NCBI GenBank assembly: GCA_035468985.1
Contig: DATISF010000054.1
Location: 157,501-221,500, forward strand
Length of the DNA stretch: 64,000 nucleotides
Direction of reading: 5' to 3'
DNA from: DASVHS01 sp035468985
GTDB lineage: Bacteria > Acidobacteriota > Thermoanaerobaculia > Gp7-AA8
Below the pieces are notes generated by a model. That model was not told the DNA's origin, ran no database searches, and saw nothing but the letters and a program-made list of their open reading frames with translations. The position numbers were made by a program, and so were the translations under genes. Below are positions 40,958 to 51,332 of the stretch, in pieces (position 1 is the stretch's first letter; each line of letters starts with the position of its first letter).

Positions 40958-41323
40958 ATGAGATCTCAGAAGTCCATTCTTTTCGTCCTCGCCCTGGTCT
41001 TTGTGTTCGCCGCGATTCCCGCGTTTGCAGGCCCCGCCCCGTCGAAGACCGCCGCCAATCAGAGCCTGGCCTCGCGTGATGCCGATCTGGCTCTGGTGCG
41101 CGACGTCGCCGCCAACGAGCAGGTCGCCAGTGTCCTGGCATCACACGGCTTCAGCCAGGAGCAGGTCAACCAGAAGCTGTCGCAGATGTCCCCGCAGGAC
41201 CTCCAGCAGCTCGCTCAGAACATCGATCAGCTTCAGGCCGCCGGCCTCACTCGCCAGGAGTGGATCTGGATCGGCATCGGCGCGCTGGCTGCGCTGATCC
41301 TCATCGTCGCACTAACCAACTAG
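40958..41323 (+). CDS. PA2779-like small exported protein, copy 1
   Basis: 121 residues. Signal peptide MRSQKSILFVLALVFVFAAIPAFA, a helical core (DADLALVRDVAANEQVASVL, EEQVNQKLSQMSPQDLQQL-like) and a C-terminal hydrophobic helix (WIWIGIGALAALILIVALTN). The layout, especially MSPQDLxQLAxNxDQLQAAG, is that of the PA2779 family of Pseudomonas. That family is commonly next to a C39-like cysteine peptidase (PA2778), as here. A role as a membrane-tethered substrate or partner of that peptidase is inferred. AGGAGG lies 15 bases before the ATG. Confidence 0.8.
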   Translation: MRSQKSILFVLALVFVFAAIPAFAGPAPSKTAANQSLASRDADLALVRDVAANEQVASVLASHGFSQEQVNQKLSQMSPQDLQQLAQNIDQLQAAGLTRQEWIWIGIGALAALILIVALTN

Positions 41324-41338
41324 AAAGGCTGGTAGCTC

Positions 41339-41692
41339 ATGCGCTCCCATAAACTCATCTTCGTTCTGCTCATCGCCCTCGCGGCAGTGCCGGCGTTCGC
41401 CGGTGTCGTGCCCTCGAAGACGGCAGCGAACCAGAGCCTCGACGCCCGCGCGGCCGATCTCGCTCTGGTCCGCGACGTTGCATCCAACGAGCAGGTCGCG
41501 GCGGTCCTCGCCGCGCACGGTTTCGATCAGGAACAGGTCAACCAGAAGCTGGCCCAGATGTCTCCGCAGGATCTGCATCAGCTCGCGCAGAATCTCGATC
41601 AGCTCCAGGCTGCCGGCCTCACGCAGCAGCAGTGGATCTATATCGGCATCGGCGCGCTGGCTGCGCTGATCCTCGTCGTCGCTCTGAACTGA
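41339..41692 (+). CDS. PA2779-like small exported protein, copy 2 (tandem paralogue)
   Basis: 117 residues, 16 bases after copy 1 and about two-thirds identical to it. Signal peptide MRSHKLIFVLLIALAAVPAFA, core VPSKTAANQSLDARAADLAL and EQVNQKLAQMSPQDLHQLAQ, C-terminal helix QQWIYIGIGALAALILVVAL. Tandem duplication is clear. The most conserved parts are the SPQDL helix and the end helix, the most divergent the signal peptide. Confidence 0.82.
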   Translation: MRSHKLIFVLLIALAAVPAFAGVVPSKTAANQSLDARAADLALVRDVASNEQVAAVLAAHGFDQEQVNQKLAQMSPQDLHQLAQNLDQLQAAGLTQQQWIYIGIGALAALILVVALN

Positions 41693-41725
41693 TACGCGCC
41701 CCCGGCGAAGGTTGGCTTCAAAACT

Positions 41726-41751
41726 CGGGCGGGCCGATGGCGGCCCGCCCG
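41726..41751 (+). terminator. Strong GC hairpin after the second PA2779-like gene
   Basis: CGGGCGGGCC GATGGC GGCCCGCCCG is a perfect ten-base-pair stem located 34 bases after the stop. No T tract follows, so it may reduce rather than end transcription into the peptidase gene. Confidence 0.6.
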
Positions 41752-41822
41752 AATGTTGAATGTGGAATGTTGAATGTGAAATGTTGACTGCGATGACGAC
41801 CCGCCGCCGCAACTCAACATTC
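41751..41822. repeat. Heptamer array (GAATGTT/GAATGTG units) with a short inverted arm
   Basis: Units GAATGTT, GAATGTG, GAATGTT, GAATGTG, AAATGTT run in tandem at 41751-41785; the inverted partner TCAACATTC is at 41814-41822, inside the first codons of the peptidase gene. It is the fourth heptamer array of the window and contains several ATG triplets that make the peptidase start ambiguous. Confidence 0.8.
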
Positions 41823-42818
41823 CTCGTCCTCGCTCTTCTCCTTTCGTCCTGCGTCTACTGGACCCCGATGTCGAAACGCCCGACGACATCGGCGAAAGTC
41901 ATCCAGAACGTTCCGCTGCAGAAGTGGGACATCGAGTCGTGCGGTGCGGGATCATTGTCGACCGTCCTTCAGCACTACGGCGACCCGACGACGATGAACG
42001 AGTGGGATCGGACGTTGCCGAAGACGCATGGCGGAGTGCTCTCCATCGATCTCGTCCTTGCGGCGCGCCAGAATGGATTCGACTCGCGGCTGGTGACCGG
42101 CGACCGCGCCACGGTCGAGCGCGAACTGATCGACGGCCGCCCGGTCATCCTGATGCTGCAGGTCATCCAGGCACCGGGGAAGAGCTACGACTTCTTCCAC
42201 TATGTCGTGCTCGACGGCATCGACACCGATTCGCATCTCGTCCGCGTGCAGTTCGGCGACCGCAAGGCGCGCTGGGTTGCATTCGACCGGCTCGAGAACG
42301 CCTGGAAGGGCGGGGGTCACGCGCAAATCATCATCGCGCCGAAGGATGCTGCCGCCGGTGCGCTGCGCGCCGCGGTGAGTCTCGAATCGGAAGGGAAGTA
42401 TGCCGACGCCGCGGCCGCGTACCGGCGCATCCTCGCCGATCACCCCACCTCCCCCGTCGCCTGGACGAACCTCGGCAACGCGGAGGCCCGACTCGGAAAC
42501 AAGGGGGAAGCGGAGAAAGCGTTTCGCAAGGCGCTGGACATCGATCCGCAATCGGCCGACGCCTTGAACAACCTGGCCTGGCTTCTCTATCAGCAGCAGC
42601 GCCTCGACGAGGCCGAGCCGCTCGCGCACCGGGCTGTCGCCGCACCAGCACCCGACGAGTGGATGCGGCTCGATACGCTCGCGCACATACAGCTCGCTCG
42701 CGGATCATGCGGCGATGCGCTGCAGACGTGGGAACGCGCGCTGAAGAGCGTGAGCGAAGACAACCGCGGCGACATCGCGAAGTCGATGCGCGACGCACGC
42801 GAGCATTGCCGGCCGTGA
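41793..42818 (+). CDS. C39-like cysteine peptidase lipoprotein with TPRs (PA2778 family)
   Basis: 341 residues from ATG 41793 (MTTRRRNSTFLVLALLLSSC, lipobox LSSC, Cys20). Peptidase domain: Gln43 and Cys50 in LQKWDIESCGAGSL, His136 in YDFFHYVVLDGIDTD, Asp next; GxPVILMLQV spacing also fits. TPR-like repeats follow from residue 200 (YADAAAAYRRILADHPTSPVAWTNLGNAEARLGNKGEAEKAFRK... is one such stretch). Family members sit beside PA2779 proteins. C39 domains remove leader peptides after double-glycine; a role processing or binding the small partners is inferred. The stop overlaps the aminotransferase start (GTGA). Confidence 0.82.
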   Translation: MTTRRRNSTFLVLALLLSSCVYWTPMSKRPTTSAKVIQNVPLQKWDIESCGAGSLSTVLQHYGDPTTMNEWDRTLPKTHGGVLSIDLVLAARQNGFDSRLVTGDRATVERELIDGRPVILMLQVIQAPGKSYDFFHYVVLDGIDTDSHLVRVQFGDRKARWVAFDRLENAWKGGGHAQIIIAPKDAAAGALRAAVSLESEGKYADAAAAYRRILADHPTSPVAWTNLGNAEARLGNKGEAEKAFRKALDIDPQSADALNNLAWLLYQQQRLDEAEPLAHRAVAAPAPDEWMRLDTLAHIQLARGSCGDALQTWERALKSVSEDNRGDIAKSMRDAREHCRP

Positions 42819-43918
42819 GGTTTTCTCGCCGCGCGAACTGGAGCCCGGCCCTCAACGCATTCACGACCGCGCGCGAACAGCGCCGGCGCCGCGGCGAGCA
42901 TTTCCTCGATCTCACGATCTCGAATCCGACACAGGCCGGCCTCGACTACCCGCTCGACGAGCTGGCGGAGGCGCTGGCGCGCGGCGCGCGGGCTGCGTAC
43001 GACCCGCAGCCGCTCGGCATCCGCGCGGCGCGCGAGGCGGTGGCGACACAAATCGGCTGCGATGCCGACGACATCGTCATCACGGCATCGACGAGCGAGG
43101 CGTATTCGTTCCTCTTCAAGCTTCTGTGCGATGCAGGCGACAACGTGCTCACGGCCACGCCTTCGTATCCGCTGCTCGAGCATCTCGCCGCGCTCGAACA
43201 GATCGAGCTGCGCACGCTCGCTCTCGAGCTCCACCGGCGATGGGAGCTGCATGCCGATCGCGTCCGTGCGGCGATGACGCCACGGACCGGAGCGGTCGTC
43301 ATCGTGAACCCGAACAACCCGACCGGCTCGTACGTGCGAAGCGAGGAGCAGGACGCCCTGGCGTCCGTGGGAGTGCCGATCGTTTCGGATGAGGTGTTCT
43401 TCGAATACGCCGCCGACGGCGCCGGCGCTCCCCGGGTGGTGCGGGATGACGTGCTGGCGTTCTCGCTCGACGGTCTGTCGAAGTCGTGCGGATTGCCGCA
43501 CTACAAGCTCGGATGGATCCGCGTGAGCGGCCCGGAGAAACGGCGCGCCATGGACGCGCTGGAGCTCATCGCCGACAACTTCCTCTCCGTCAGCACGCCG
43601 GTCCAGCAGGCCCTTCCCGATCTGCTGCGCATCGGCGCGCGCATCCGCGACATGATCCGCGCGCGGATTCGGCAGAATCTCGAAACGTTGCGGCGTGCCA
43701 TGAGCCCGGCGATGACGCTCCTGCCGGTCGAGGGCGGGTGGTCGGCGGTTCTGCGGATGCCGCGCACGCACGATGACCTCGCCATGGCCATGCTCGATCG
43801 CGGGGTGATCGTTCATCCCGGATACTTCTTCGATTTCGACGGCGACGGCTATATCGTCGTGTCGCTTCTCACGCCGCTGGAAACGTTCGCGGATGGCCTG
43901 AAGCGGATCGTCCGATGA
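42815..43918 (+). CDS. PLP-dependent aminotransferase, class I/II fold
   Basis: 367 residues from a GTG at 42815 that overlaps the peptidase stop. Fold-type I signatures: SNPTQAGLDYP, ASTSEAYSFLFKLLCDAGDNVLTATPSYP (PLP and substrate pocket), VIVNPNNPTGSYV, and the Schiff-base lysine in SLDGLSKSCGLPHYKLGW. The carboxylate-binding Arg is expected in the C-terminal domain. Substrate unknown; the family includes broad amino acid aminotransferases. The stop overlaps the next aminotransferase start (ATGA). Confidence 0.9.
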   Translation: MRFSRRANWSPALNAFTTAREQRRRRGEHFLDLTISNPTQAGLDYPLDELAEALARGARAAYDPQPLGIRAAREAVATQIGCDADDIVITASTSEAYSFLFKLLCDAGDNVLTATPSYPLLEHLAALEQIELRTLALELHRRWELHADRVRAAMTPRTGAVVIVNPNNPTGSYVRSEEQDALASVGVPIVSDEVFFEYAADGAGAPRVVRDDVLAFSLDGLSKSCGLPHYKLGWIRVSGPEKRRAMDALELIADNFLSVSTPVQQALPDLLRIGARIRDMIRARIRQNLETLRRAMSPAMTLLPVEGGWSAVLRMPRTHDDLAMAMLDRGVIVHPGYFFDFDGDGYIVVSLLTPLETFADGLKRIVR

Positions 43919-45105
43919 AAGAGCACTGGCTCCTCGACCGCGACATTACTTTTCTCAATCACGGATCGTTCGGGGCGACGCCGATCGCCGTGCTCGCGAA
44001 GCAGGACGAGTACCGGACGCAGATGGAGCGCGAGCCTGTCCGCTTCATGGTCCGCGAGCTCGAACCGCTACTCGATGCGGCCCGGCAAACGCTGGCCGGA
44101 TTCATCGGCGCGGATCCGGAAGGTCTGGCCTTCGTCCCCAACGCCACGGCAGGCGTCAACGGCGTGCTCCGCTCGTTCGACCTCGACAAGCACGACCAGC
44201 TGCTCGTCACGAACCAGGAGTACAACGCCTGCCGCAACGCGATCGAATTCGTGGCCCAGCTCGCCGGCTGCAAGGTCGTCGTCGTCCAGACGCCGTTCCC
44301 GATCAAGTCGCCGGAGGTGATCGTCGATCGGATCCTCGAACACGTGACCGAACATACGCGGCTGCTGCTCATCGATCACGTCACCAGCCAGACCGCATTG
44401 ATCCAGCCCGTGGAACGTCTCGTGCGCGAGCTCGACCATCGCGGCATCGACACGCTCATCGACGGCGCGCACGCACCCGGCATGATCCCGCTCAACGTCC
44501 GCGACATCGGCGCGGCGTATTACGTCGGCAACCTGCACAAATGGGTGTGCGCCCCGAAGGGTGCCGGGTTCCTGTACGTTCGGGAGAATCGCCGGGCCGG
44601 TGTGCGGCCGATCGCGATCAGCCACGGCGCGAACTCGGAGCGCACCGACCGCAGCCGCTACCACCTCGAGTTCGACTGGAACGGGACATTCGACCCGAGC
44701 GCCTGGCTTGCCGTGACCGAGGCCATCCGCTTCGTCGGATCGCTCGTTGCTGGAGGCTGGCCGGAGATCATGCGGCGCAATCACCAGCTCGCGCTTCTCG
44801 GCCGGAACATCCTCGCCAGCGCTCTCGAAATCGAGCGGCCAGTGCCCGATGCGATGCTCGGCTCGATGGCGTCGCTGACGTTGCCGGACGGCAACGCCTC
44901 GAGCGCGCCGAGTCTTTACGGCGATCCGCTTCAGGACGCGCTGCTCGGACAGTTCAGGATCGAGGTGCCGGTCGTTCCGTGGCCACATGCGCCGAAACGC
45001 CTGTTGCGGATCTCAGCACAGCTGTACAACGATGTGAGCGACTACGAGCGGCTGGCGGAAGCGCTGACGACGCTCCTATCCCTTCGCCGCGAAGTACCTC
45101 GCTAG
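43915..45105 (+). CDS. Aminotransferase class V, isopenicillin-N epimerase-like
   Basis: 396 residues. MKEHWLLDRDITFLNHGSFGATP is the CefD/selenocysteine-lyase-like start; PNATAGVNGVLRSFDL, LLLIDHVTSQTALIQPVERL, LIDGAHAPGMIPLNV and the lysine-containing NLHKWVCAPKGAGFLYV follow in the family order. Such enzymes epimerise, lyse or transaminate amino acids; the real substrate is unknown. Coupled to the preceding aminotransferase, so perhaps steps of one amino acid pathway. The 3' end overlaps the convergent kinase gene by 30 bases. Confidence 0.88.
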   Translation: MKEHWLLDRDITFLNHGSFGATPIAVLAKQDEYRTQMEREPVRFMVRELEPLLDAARQTLAGFIGADPEGLAFVPNATAGVNGVLRSFDLDKHDQLLVTNQEYNACRNAIEFVAQLAGCKVVVVQTPFPIKSPEVIVDRILEHVTEHTRLLLIDHVTSQTALIQPVERLVRELDHRGIDTLIDGAHAPGMIPLNVRDIGAAYYVGNLHKWVCAPKGAGFLYVRENRRAGVRPIAISHGANSERTDRSRYHLEFDWNGTFDPSAWLAVTEAIRFVGSLVAGGWPEIMRRNHQLALLGRNILASALEIERPVPDAMLGSMASLTLPDGNASSAPSLYGDPLQDALLGQFRIEVPVVPWPHAPKRLLRISAQLYNDVSDYERLAEALTTLLSLRREVPR

Positions 45106-47484
45106 CGCCGTCTCCAGCTCGTCGTGCGTCGTCGGTTTGGAGAGGTAATCATCCATTCCCGCGGCCAGGCACTTCTCGCGATCGCCTTCCAGGGCGTTGG
45201 CGGTCATGGCGATGATGCGGCGACTCGCTCCGCGCTGCCGGTCGAGACGGCGGATCTCGATCGTGGCCTGGTATCCGTCGAGCACCGGCATCTGGCAGTC
45301 CATCAGGATGATCTGGTAGTCGTTCTTCGTCACCGCGTCGATGGCTTCCTTGCCGTTCGGCACGGAGACGGCGTCGTAGCCGAGCTTCTGTAACTGACTC
45401 ATCGTCAGCTTCGCATTGAGGAAATTGTCCTCCGCCAGGAGCACGCGCACTTTCTTGCGCATGTCCGCGGAAACGGGTGCGGGAGTCGCGGTGTCGGGGC
45501 TGGCCGGTTGGCCGATCGGCTTGGCCTGGCTCAGCGCGTCGCGAGCGAGCGCCACGGTCATCGCGTCGAACAGCTCGGTCTGCCCGACCGGTTTCACGAC
45601 GTAGGAGTTGATCCCGGCGTCGCGCATCTTCTCGCGGTTCACATCGGTGTTCGAGCCGGCCAGATACAGGAGGCTGCTGCCGGCGATGCGCGAATCCGCA
45701 CGCACTTCGCGCGCAAACGAGTAGGGATCGATGTCGGGCATCTGGTCGAACACCGCGACGCGGTACGGATCGGCCTCCGCCTGCCGCATCTTCGACAGCG
45801 CTTCCATCGCGTTGTCCGCGGAGTCGACGCGCATCGACCACGTGCTCTCCAGGTAATGGCGCACGATCTTGCGGCTGGTCGGGAACTGATCGATGAGCAG
45901 CACGCGTTTGTCCTTGAAATCGAGCTCCGAGGAAGCGATGGGCTTCCGTCCCTGCGCATGTTTCGGGAAGGGCATCGTGAACCAGAAGGTGGAGCCCACG
46001 CCCGGCTTGCTCTCGACGTCGATGAGGCCGCCCATCGTCTCGACGAGCTGCCTGGCCGTGGCCAGTCCGAGGCCGGTGCCCTGAAAGCGGCGCGACTGTG
46101 AGCCGTCGACCTGCGAGAATTTCTCGAACAGCAGCAGCCGGTTCTCCTCCGAGATGCCGATGCCGGTGTCGTGGATCTCGAAGCGTACGACGCGGTGTGT
46201 GTCGGTTTCGGTCTGCTGCGAAACGCGCAGCATGACCTTGCCCTCTTCGGTGAACTTGATGGCGTTGTCCATCAGGTTCGTGACGATCTGGCGCAGCTTG
46301 CCCTGATCGCCGCGCATGAGCGGCGGCAGGTTCTTGTCATACGTGAATTCGACGTTCACGTCTTTGCCGAGCGCCGCGACCTTCATCACTTCGACGATTC
46401 GCTGCAGCGTCTTGTACAGATCGAAATCGATGCTCGTCGAGCCCAGTCCGCCGGCCTCGACGTTCGACACGTACAGGATGTTGTTGACGATCGACAGAAG
46501 CTGATCGGCGCTGGCGTGCGCCTGGCGCGCGTAGTCGATCTGCTCGGCGGTCAACTGCGTCGACTCCAGCAGATCGAGCATCCCGATGATGCCGTTCATC
46601 GGCGTGCGGATCTCGTGGCTGACGTTGGTCAGAAACTGCGATTTCAATCGCGCCGCCTCGAGCGCCGCATCGCGCGCATTGCCGAGCTCCGACTCGAATT
46701 CCGTGCGCTCGGTGATGTCCCGGAAGATGACGCGGACCATGAGCGTCCGCCCTGCGACGACGCGCGGGCGCAGCGAGCCTTCCATGATCATGCGCCGGCC
46801 CCCGGACGTCACGAACGTGGTCTCCAGCGTGCGCGGCTCACCCGACTCGAACACCGCTTCCACCGTGCTCCGGAACTCCTCCCGCGCGTCGGGGGCGATG
46901 GCGCGCAGCAGCGGCTGCGACGCCAGCTCCTCGCGCGTGTATCCGAGTCCGTTCATGACCGCTTCGTTCGAGTGCATCAGGCGAAAGTCATGGCCGATGC
47001 TCATGACGAAGTCGTCCGTCTGCTCGAAAAATTCGCGGAAGCGCTCGTTGAGTTCTTCCTTCTCCCGGCGCACTTCCAGCTCGCGCGAGACCTGCCGCGC
47101 CAGCATCCGCAGAATCGAAATCTCTTCCGCGGTAAACGTCCGGGGAGTACGGTCGATGACCGAGAGGGCACCGACGAACGCTCCCTCATCGAAGATCGGC
47201 GCGCCGGCATAGAAGCGGATGTTGGGAGCGCCCGTAACCAGCGGGTGCGAGGAAAAGCGGGCATCGAGCGTCGTGTCGGGAACGACCAGAACGTCGGATT
47301 GATTCGCAATGCGGATGGCGAACGAAATCGCGGGAGGAATGACTGCCACGTTCCAACCGCGCGCTGCTTTCACCGCTTCGCCCGACTTGTCGACGAAGCC
47401 GACGAAAGCGACCGGAACATTCAGCGCGCGCGCCGCTTCCGTGACGACAAGATCGAACTCCGGCACCGCACCAGCAGTTGCCAC
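45076..47484 (-). CDS. Hybrid sensor histidine kinase (GAF-PAS-HisKA-HATPase-REC-REC)
   Basis: 802 residues from GTG 47484, chosen because GGAGG lies five bases upstream; a TTG four codons earlier is possible. No membrane helix, so a soluble cytoplasmic sensor. GAF about 5-155, PAS about 165-285, phospho-His in TNVSHEIRTPMNGIIG (about 300), ATPase N box NLMDNAIKFTEEG and G boxes DTGIGISEE and GTGLGLATARQLV. Receiver 1 is less typical (VAVFDQMPDIDP, VVKPVG); receiver 2 is full (LMDCQMPVLDGYQAT, MTANA, YLSKPTT). Output goes through phosphotransfer to another regulator not seen here. Confidence 0.94.
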   Translation of the reverse strand: MATAGAVPEFDLVVTEAARALNVPVAFVGFVDKSGEAVKAARGWNVAVIPPAISFAIRIANQSDVLVVPDTTLDARFSSHPLVTGAPNIRFYAGAPIFDEGAFVGALSVIDRTPRTFTAEEISILRMLARQVSRELEVRREKEELNERFREFFEQTDDFVMSIGHDFRLMHSNEAVMNGLGYTREELASQPLLRAIAPDAREEFRSTVEAVFESGEPRTLETTFVTSGGRRMIMEGSLRPRVVAGRTLMVRVIFRDITERTEFESELGNARDAALEAARLKSQFLTNVSHEIRTPMNGIIGMLDLLESTQLTAEQIDYARQAHASADQLLSIVNNILYVSNVEAGGLGSTSIDFDLYKTLQRIVEVMKVAALGKDVNVEFTYDKNLPPLMRGDQGKLRQIVTNLMDNAIKFTEEGKVMLRVSQQTETDTHRVVRFEIHDTGIGISEENRLLLFEKFSQVDGSQSRRFQGTGLGLATARQLVETMGGLIDVESKPGVGSTFWFTMPFPKHAQGRKPIASSELDFKDKRVLLIDQFPTSRKIVRHYLESTWSMRVDSADNAMEALSKMRQAEADPYRVAVFDQMPDIDPYSFAREVRADSRIAGSSLLYLAGSNTDVNREKMRDAGINSYVVKPVGQTELFDAMTVALARDALSQAKPIGQPASPDTATPAPVSADMRKKVRVLLAEDNFLNAKLTMSQLQKLGYDAVSVPNGKEAIDAVTKNDYQIILMDCQMPVLDGYQATIEIRRLDRQRGASRRIIAMTANALEGDREKCLAAGMDDYLSKPTTHDELETALARYFAAKG

Positions 47485-47671
47485 GTGAGCCTCCAACTTA
47501 TCTGAAGAATTGGCGCGCGATCATAACCCGCCCCCCACCGTCTTGATGCCGGATGTCCGGCAGCGCGCCGCAACCTCCGCCACAGTTCTACGTCCGAGAC
47601 CGTCAGCAACCTGTCAGACCAGGACAAAGACTTCGTTATGAAAGGGGCCGGGGCGGGATGGGCCCATCTCG

Positions 47672-47724
47672 TGGAGCGGCGGCCGTCCTCGGCCGCCGTT
47701 CGGGCGCGGGACGCGCGCGCTCCA
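47672..47724. repeat. GC-rich palindromic element ending at the sdhB stop (family not otherwise seen here)
   Basis: Outer ends TGGAGCG and CGCTCCA, inner stem CGGCGGCCG TCCT CGGCCGCCG (47677-47698). It abuts the TAG of sdhB and would form the 3' end hairpin of the sdh message. Ends resemble family B (TGGAGC...GCTCCA). Confidence 0.75.
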
Positions 47725-48519
47725 CTACTTCGTTGTTGCCAGCTGTCCGCCAACCTCGGTCGACGGCACCGTCTCGTTCGCCAGTCTGAACTTCGCGTTG
47801 ATGTAATCGCGGTTCATGCGCGCGATGAAGTTGATGGAGATGTCTTTCGGGCAGACCGCTTCGCACTCTCCGAACATCGTGCAGCTGCCGAACATCGACT
47901 CCATCACTTCGACCATCTTCAGAACGCGCTCGTAGCGCTCCGGCTGGCCCTGCGGCAGAAGTCCGAGGTGCGAGATTTTCGCCGAGGTGAAGAGCTGGGC
48001 AGCGCCGTTCGGGCACTGTGCGACGCAGGCGCCGCACTGAATGCACGCCGCCGCGTCCATCGAAAGCTCCTGCACGACCTTCGGCACGAGAATCGAGTTC
48101 GCTTCCGGCGCGCTGCCCGTGTTCACGGAGATGAATCCGCCGGCCTGGATGATGCGATCGAGCGCGCCGCGATCGACGATGAGGTCCTTGATGACCGGAA
48201 ACGCGCGCGCGCGCCACGGCTCGATCCAGATCTCGTCGCCGTCCTTGAACGTCCGCATGTGCAGCTGGCAGGTGGCCGTCCCGCCGATCGGACCGTGCGC
48301 GACCCCGTTGATCATCATGCCGCACGAGCCGCAGATGCCCTCGCGGCAATCGTGCTCAAAATGGATGGCCTCTTCGCCGCGCTCGATCAGTCCCTCGTTG
48401 ACGATGTCGAGCATCTCCAGGAACGAGGCATCGACGCTGATGCCCTCCGCCTTGTACTCGACGAATGTACCGTTCGATTCACGAGACTTCTGTCTCCAGA
48501 CGTGTAGCTTCAGATCCAT
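47725..48519 (-). CDS. sdhB: Succinate dehydrogenase/fumarate reductase iron-sulfur subunit
   Basis: 264 residues. Carries electrons from FAD in SdhA to the membrane quinone site. 2Fe-2S cluster: HDCREGICGSCGMMINGVAHG with the later Cys; 4Fe-4S and 3Fe-4S clusters: CIQCGACVAQCPNGA, CTMFGECEAVCPKDIS. Slightly longer than E. coli SdhB, as in the Bacteroidetes/delta-type enzymes. A family A palindrome of 75 bases separates it from sdhA upstream. Confidence 0.96.
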   Translation of the reverse strand: MDLKLHVWRQKSRESNGTFVEYKAEGISVDASFLEMLDIVNEGLIERGEEAIHFEHDCREGICGSCGMMINGVAHGPIGGTATCQLHMRTFKDGDEIWIEPWRARAFPVIKDLIVDRGALDRIIQAGGFISVNTGSAPEANSILVPKVVQELSMDAAACIQCGACVAQCPNGAAQLFTSAKISHLGLLPQGQPERYERVLKMVEVMESMFGSCTMFGECEAVCPKDISINFIARMNRDYINAKFRLANETVPSTEVGGQLATTK

Positions 48520-48530
48520 TTCTCTCTCCC

Positions 48531-48605
48531 GTCATCCTGAGCGGAGCGAAGGATCTCCTCCGCGACCGCGCGAGATCCTTCGCGCTCTGCGGCGCTCAGG
48601 ATGAC
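48531..48605. repeat. Family A palindrome, copy 5, inside the sdh operon between sdhA and sdhB
   Basis: GTCATCCTGAGCGGAGCGAA ... CGCTCAGGATGAC. It is the only noticeable structure between sdhA and sdhB and could change RNA stability or reduce readthrough into sdhB. Confidence 0.9.
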
Positions 48606-48613
48606 GCTGCGCG

Positions 48614-50527
<1,914 letters not shown>

Positions 50528-50530
50528 CGC

Positions 50531-51214
50531 TTACCTCACGATCCCGATCAGCACAGCGAGTGGAAAGGAGACGTTGCCCGCGGTGATCAGGACCGCGAAC
50601 GCCGTTGCGAAGTTCCGTTTCCACGGATTGAACTTCGGATGGTTCCAGCCGATCGAATTGAACATGCTCCAGACGCCGTGGTAGAGGTGAAAGCCAAGGG
50701 CGAGGTTGGCCAGGATGTAGATCGCCGAGACCCACCAGACCGTGAATCCCGCGACGACGTTGTGATAGGGGTCGCCCTCGACGAACGTCTGCGGCGAGAC
50801 GTGCGCGCCGACCGTGAGATGCAGCAGGTGGTAGATGATGAACAGGAGGATGATCACGCCGCCCCAGCGCATCGTTCTTGCGGCGTACGTCCCGGTCACG
50901 TAATCGCGCTCGCGATAGGCGACGGGCCGCGCGGCCCAGTTCATCATCGTCAGCGCATACGCGGCGTGGATGTGCAGGATGACGCAAAAGAGCAGCACGA
51001 CCCGCACGATCCACAGCGCGCCGTAATGCGGCAACGCCGGCGCGCCGATCGCACGCAGCCATCGTCCATAGTCATTCATATGCTCGGGACCCAGGTAGAG
51101 CTTCAGGTTTCCGAGCATGTGAGCGAAGACATAGCCGAAGAGGATCACCCCCGTCACGGCCATGACCGCCTTCTTGCCGATGGCGGACCGATAGAAATTT
51201 GTGACAAACGACAT
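50531..51214 (-). CDS. sdhC: Succinate dehydrogenase cytochrome b subunit (B. subtilis-type SdhC)
   Basis: 227 residues from ATG 51214 (MSFVTNFYRSAIGKKAVMAVTGVILFGYVF), with GAGGTGAT upstream. Five membrane helices with the haem-ligating His residues spread in FAHMLGNLKLY, VILHIHAAYAL, IIYHLLHLTVGAH and FHLYHGVWSMF, as in di-haem b558 of the five-helix, single-subunit anchor class, so no sdhD is needed. Couples succinate oxidation to menaquinone or ubiquinone. First gene of sdhCAB. Confidence 0.92.
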   Translation of the reverse strand: MSFVTNFYRSAIGKKAVMAVTGVILFGYVFAHMLGNLKLYLGPEHMNDYGRWLRAIGAPALPHYGALWIVRVVLLFCVILHIHAAYALTMMNWAARPVAYRERDYVTGTYAARTMRWGGVIILLFIIYHLLHLTVGAHVSPQTFVEGDPYHNVVAGFTVWWVSAIYILANLALGFHLYHGVWSMFNSIGWNHPKFNPWKRNFATAFAVLITAGNVSFPLAVLIGIVR

Positions 51215-51332
51215 GCGGAAATCACCTCGCGCGTCAGGATGGTGTGGTGCGGGTGCGGCGAAGGGTTGTCGCGCATCCGGCGCGATCGAAGACGCCATTC
51301 CGGGCGACATCATATTCGCCGTGGCGCACCGG

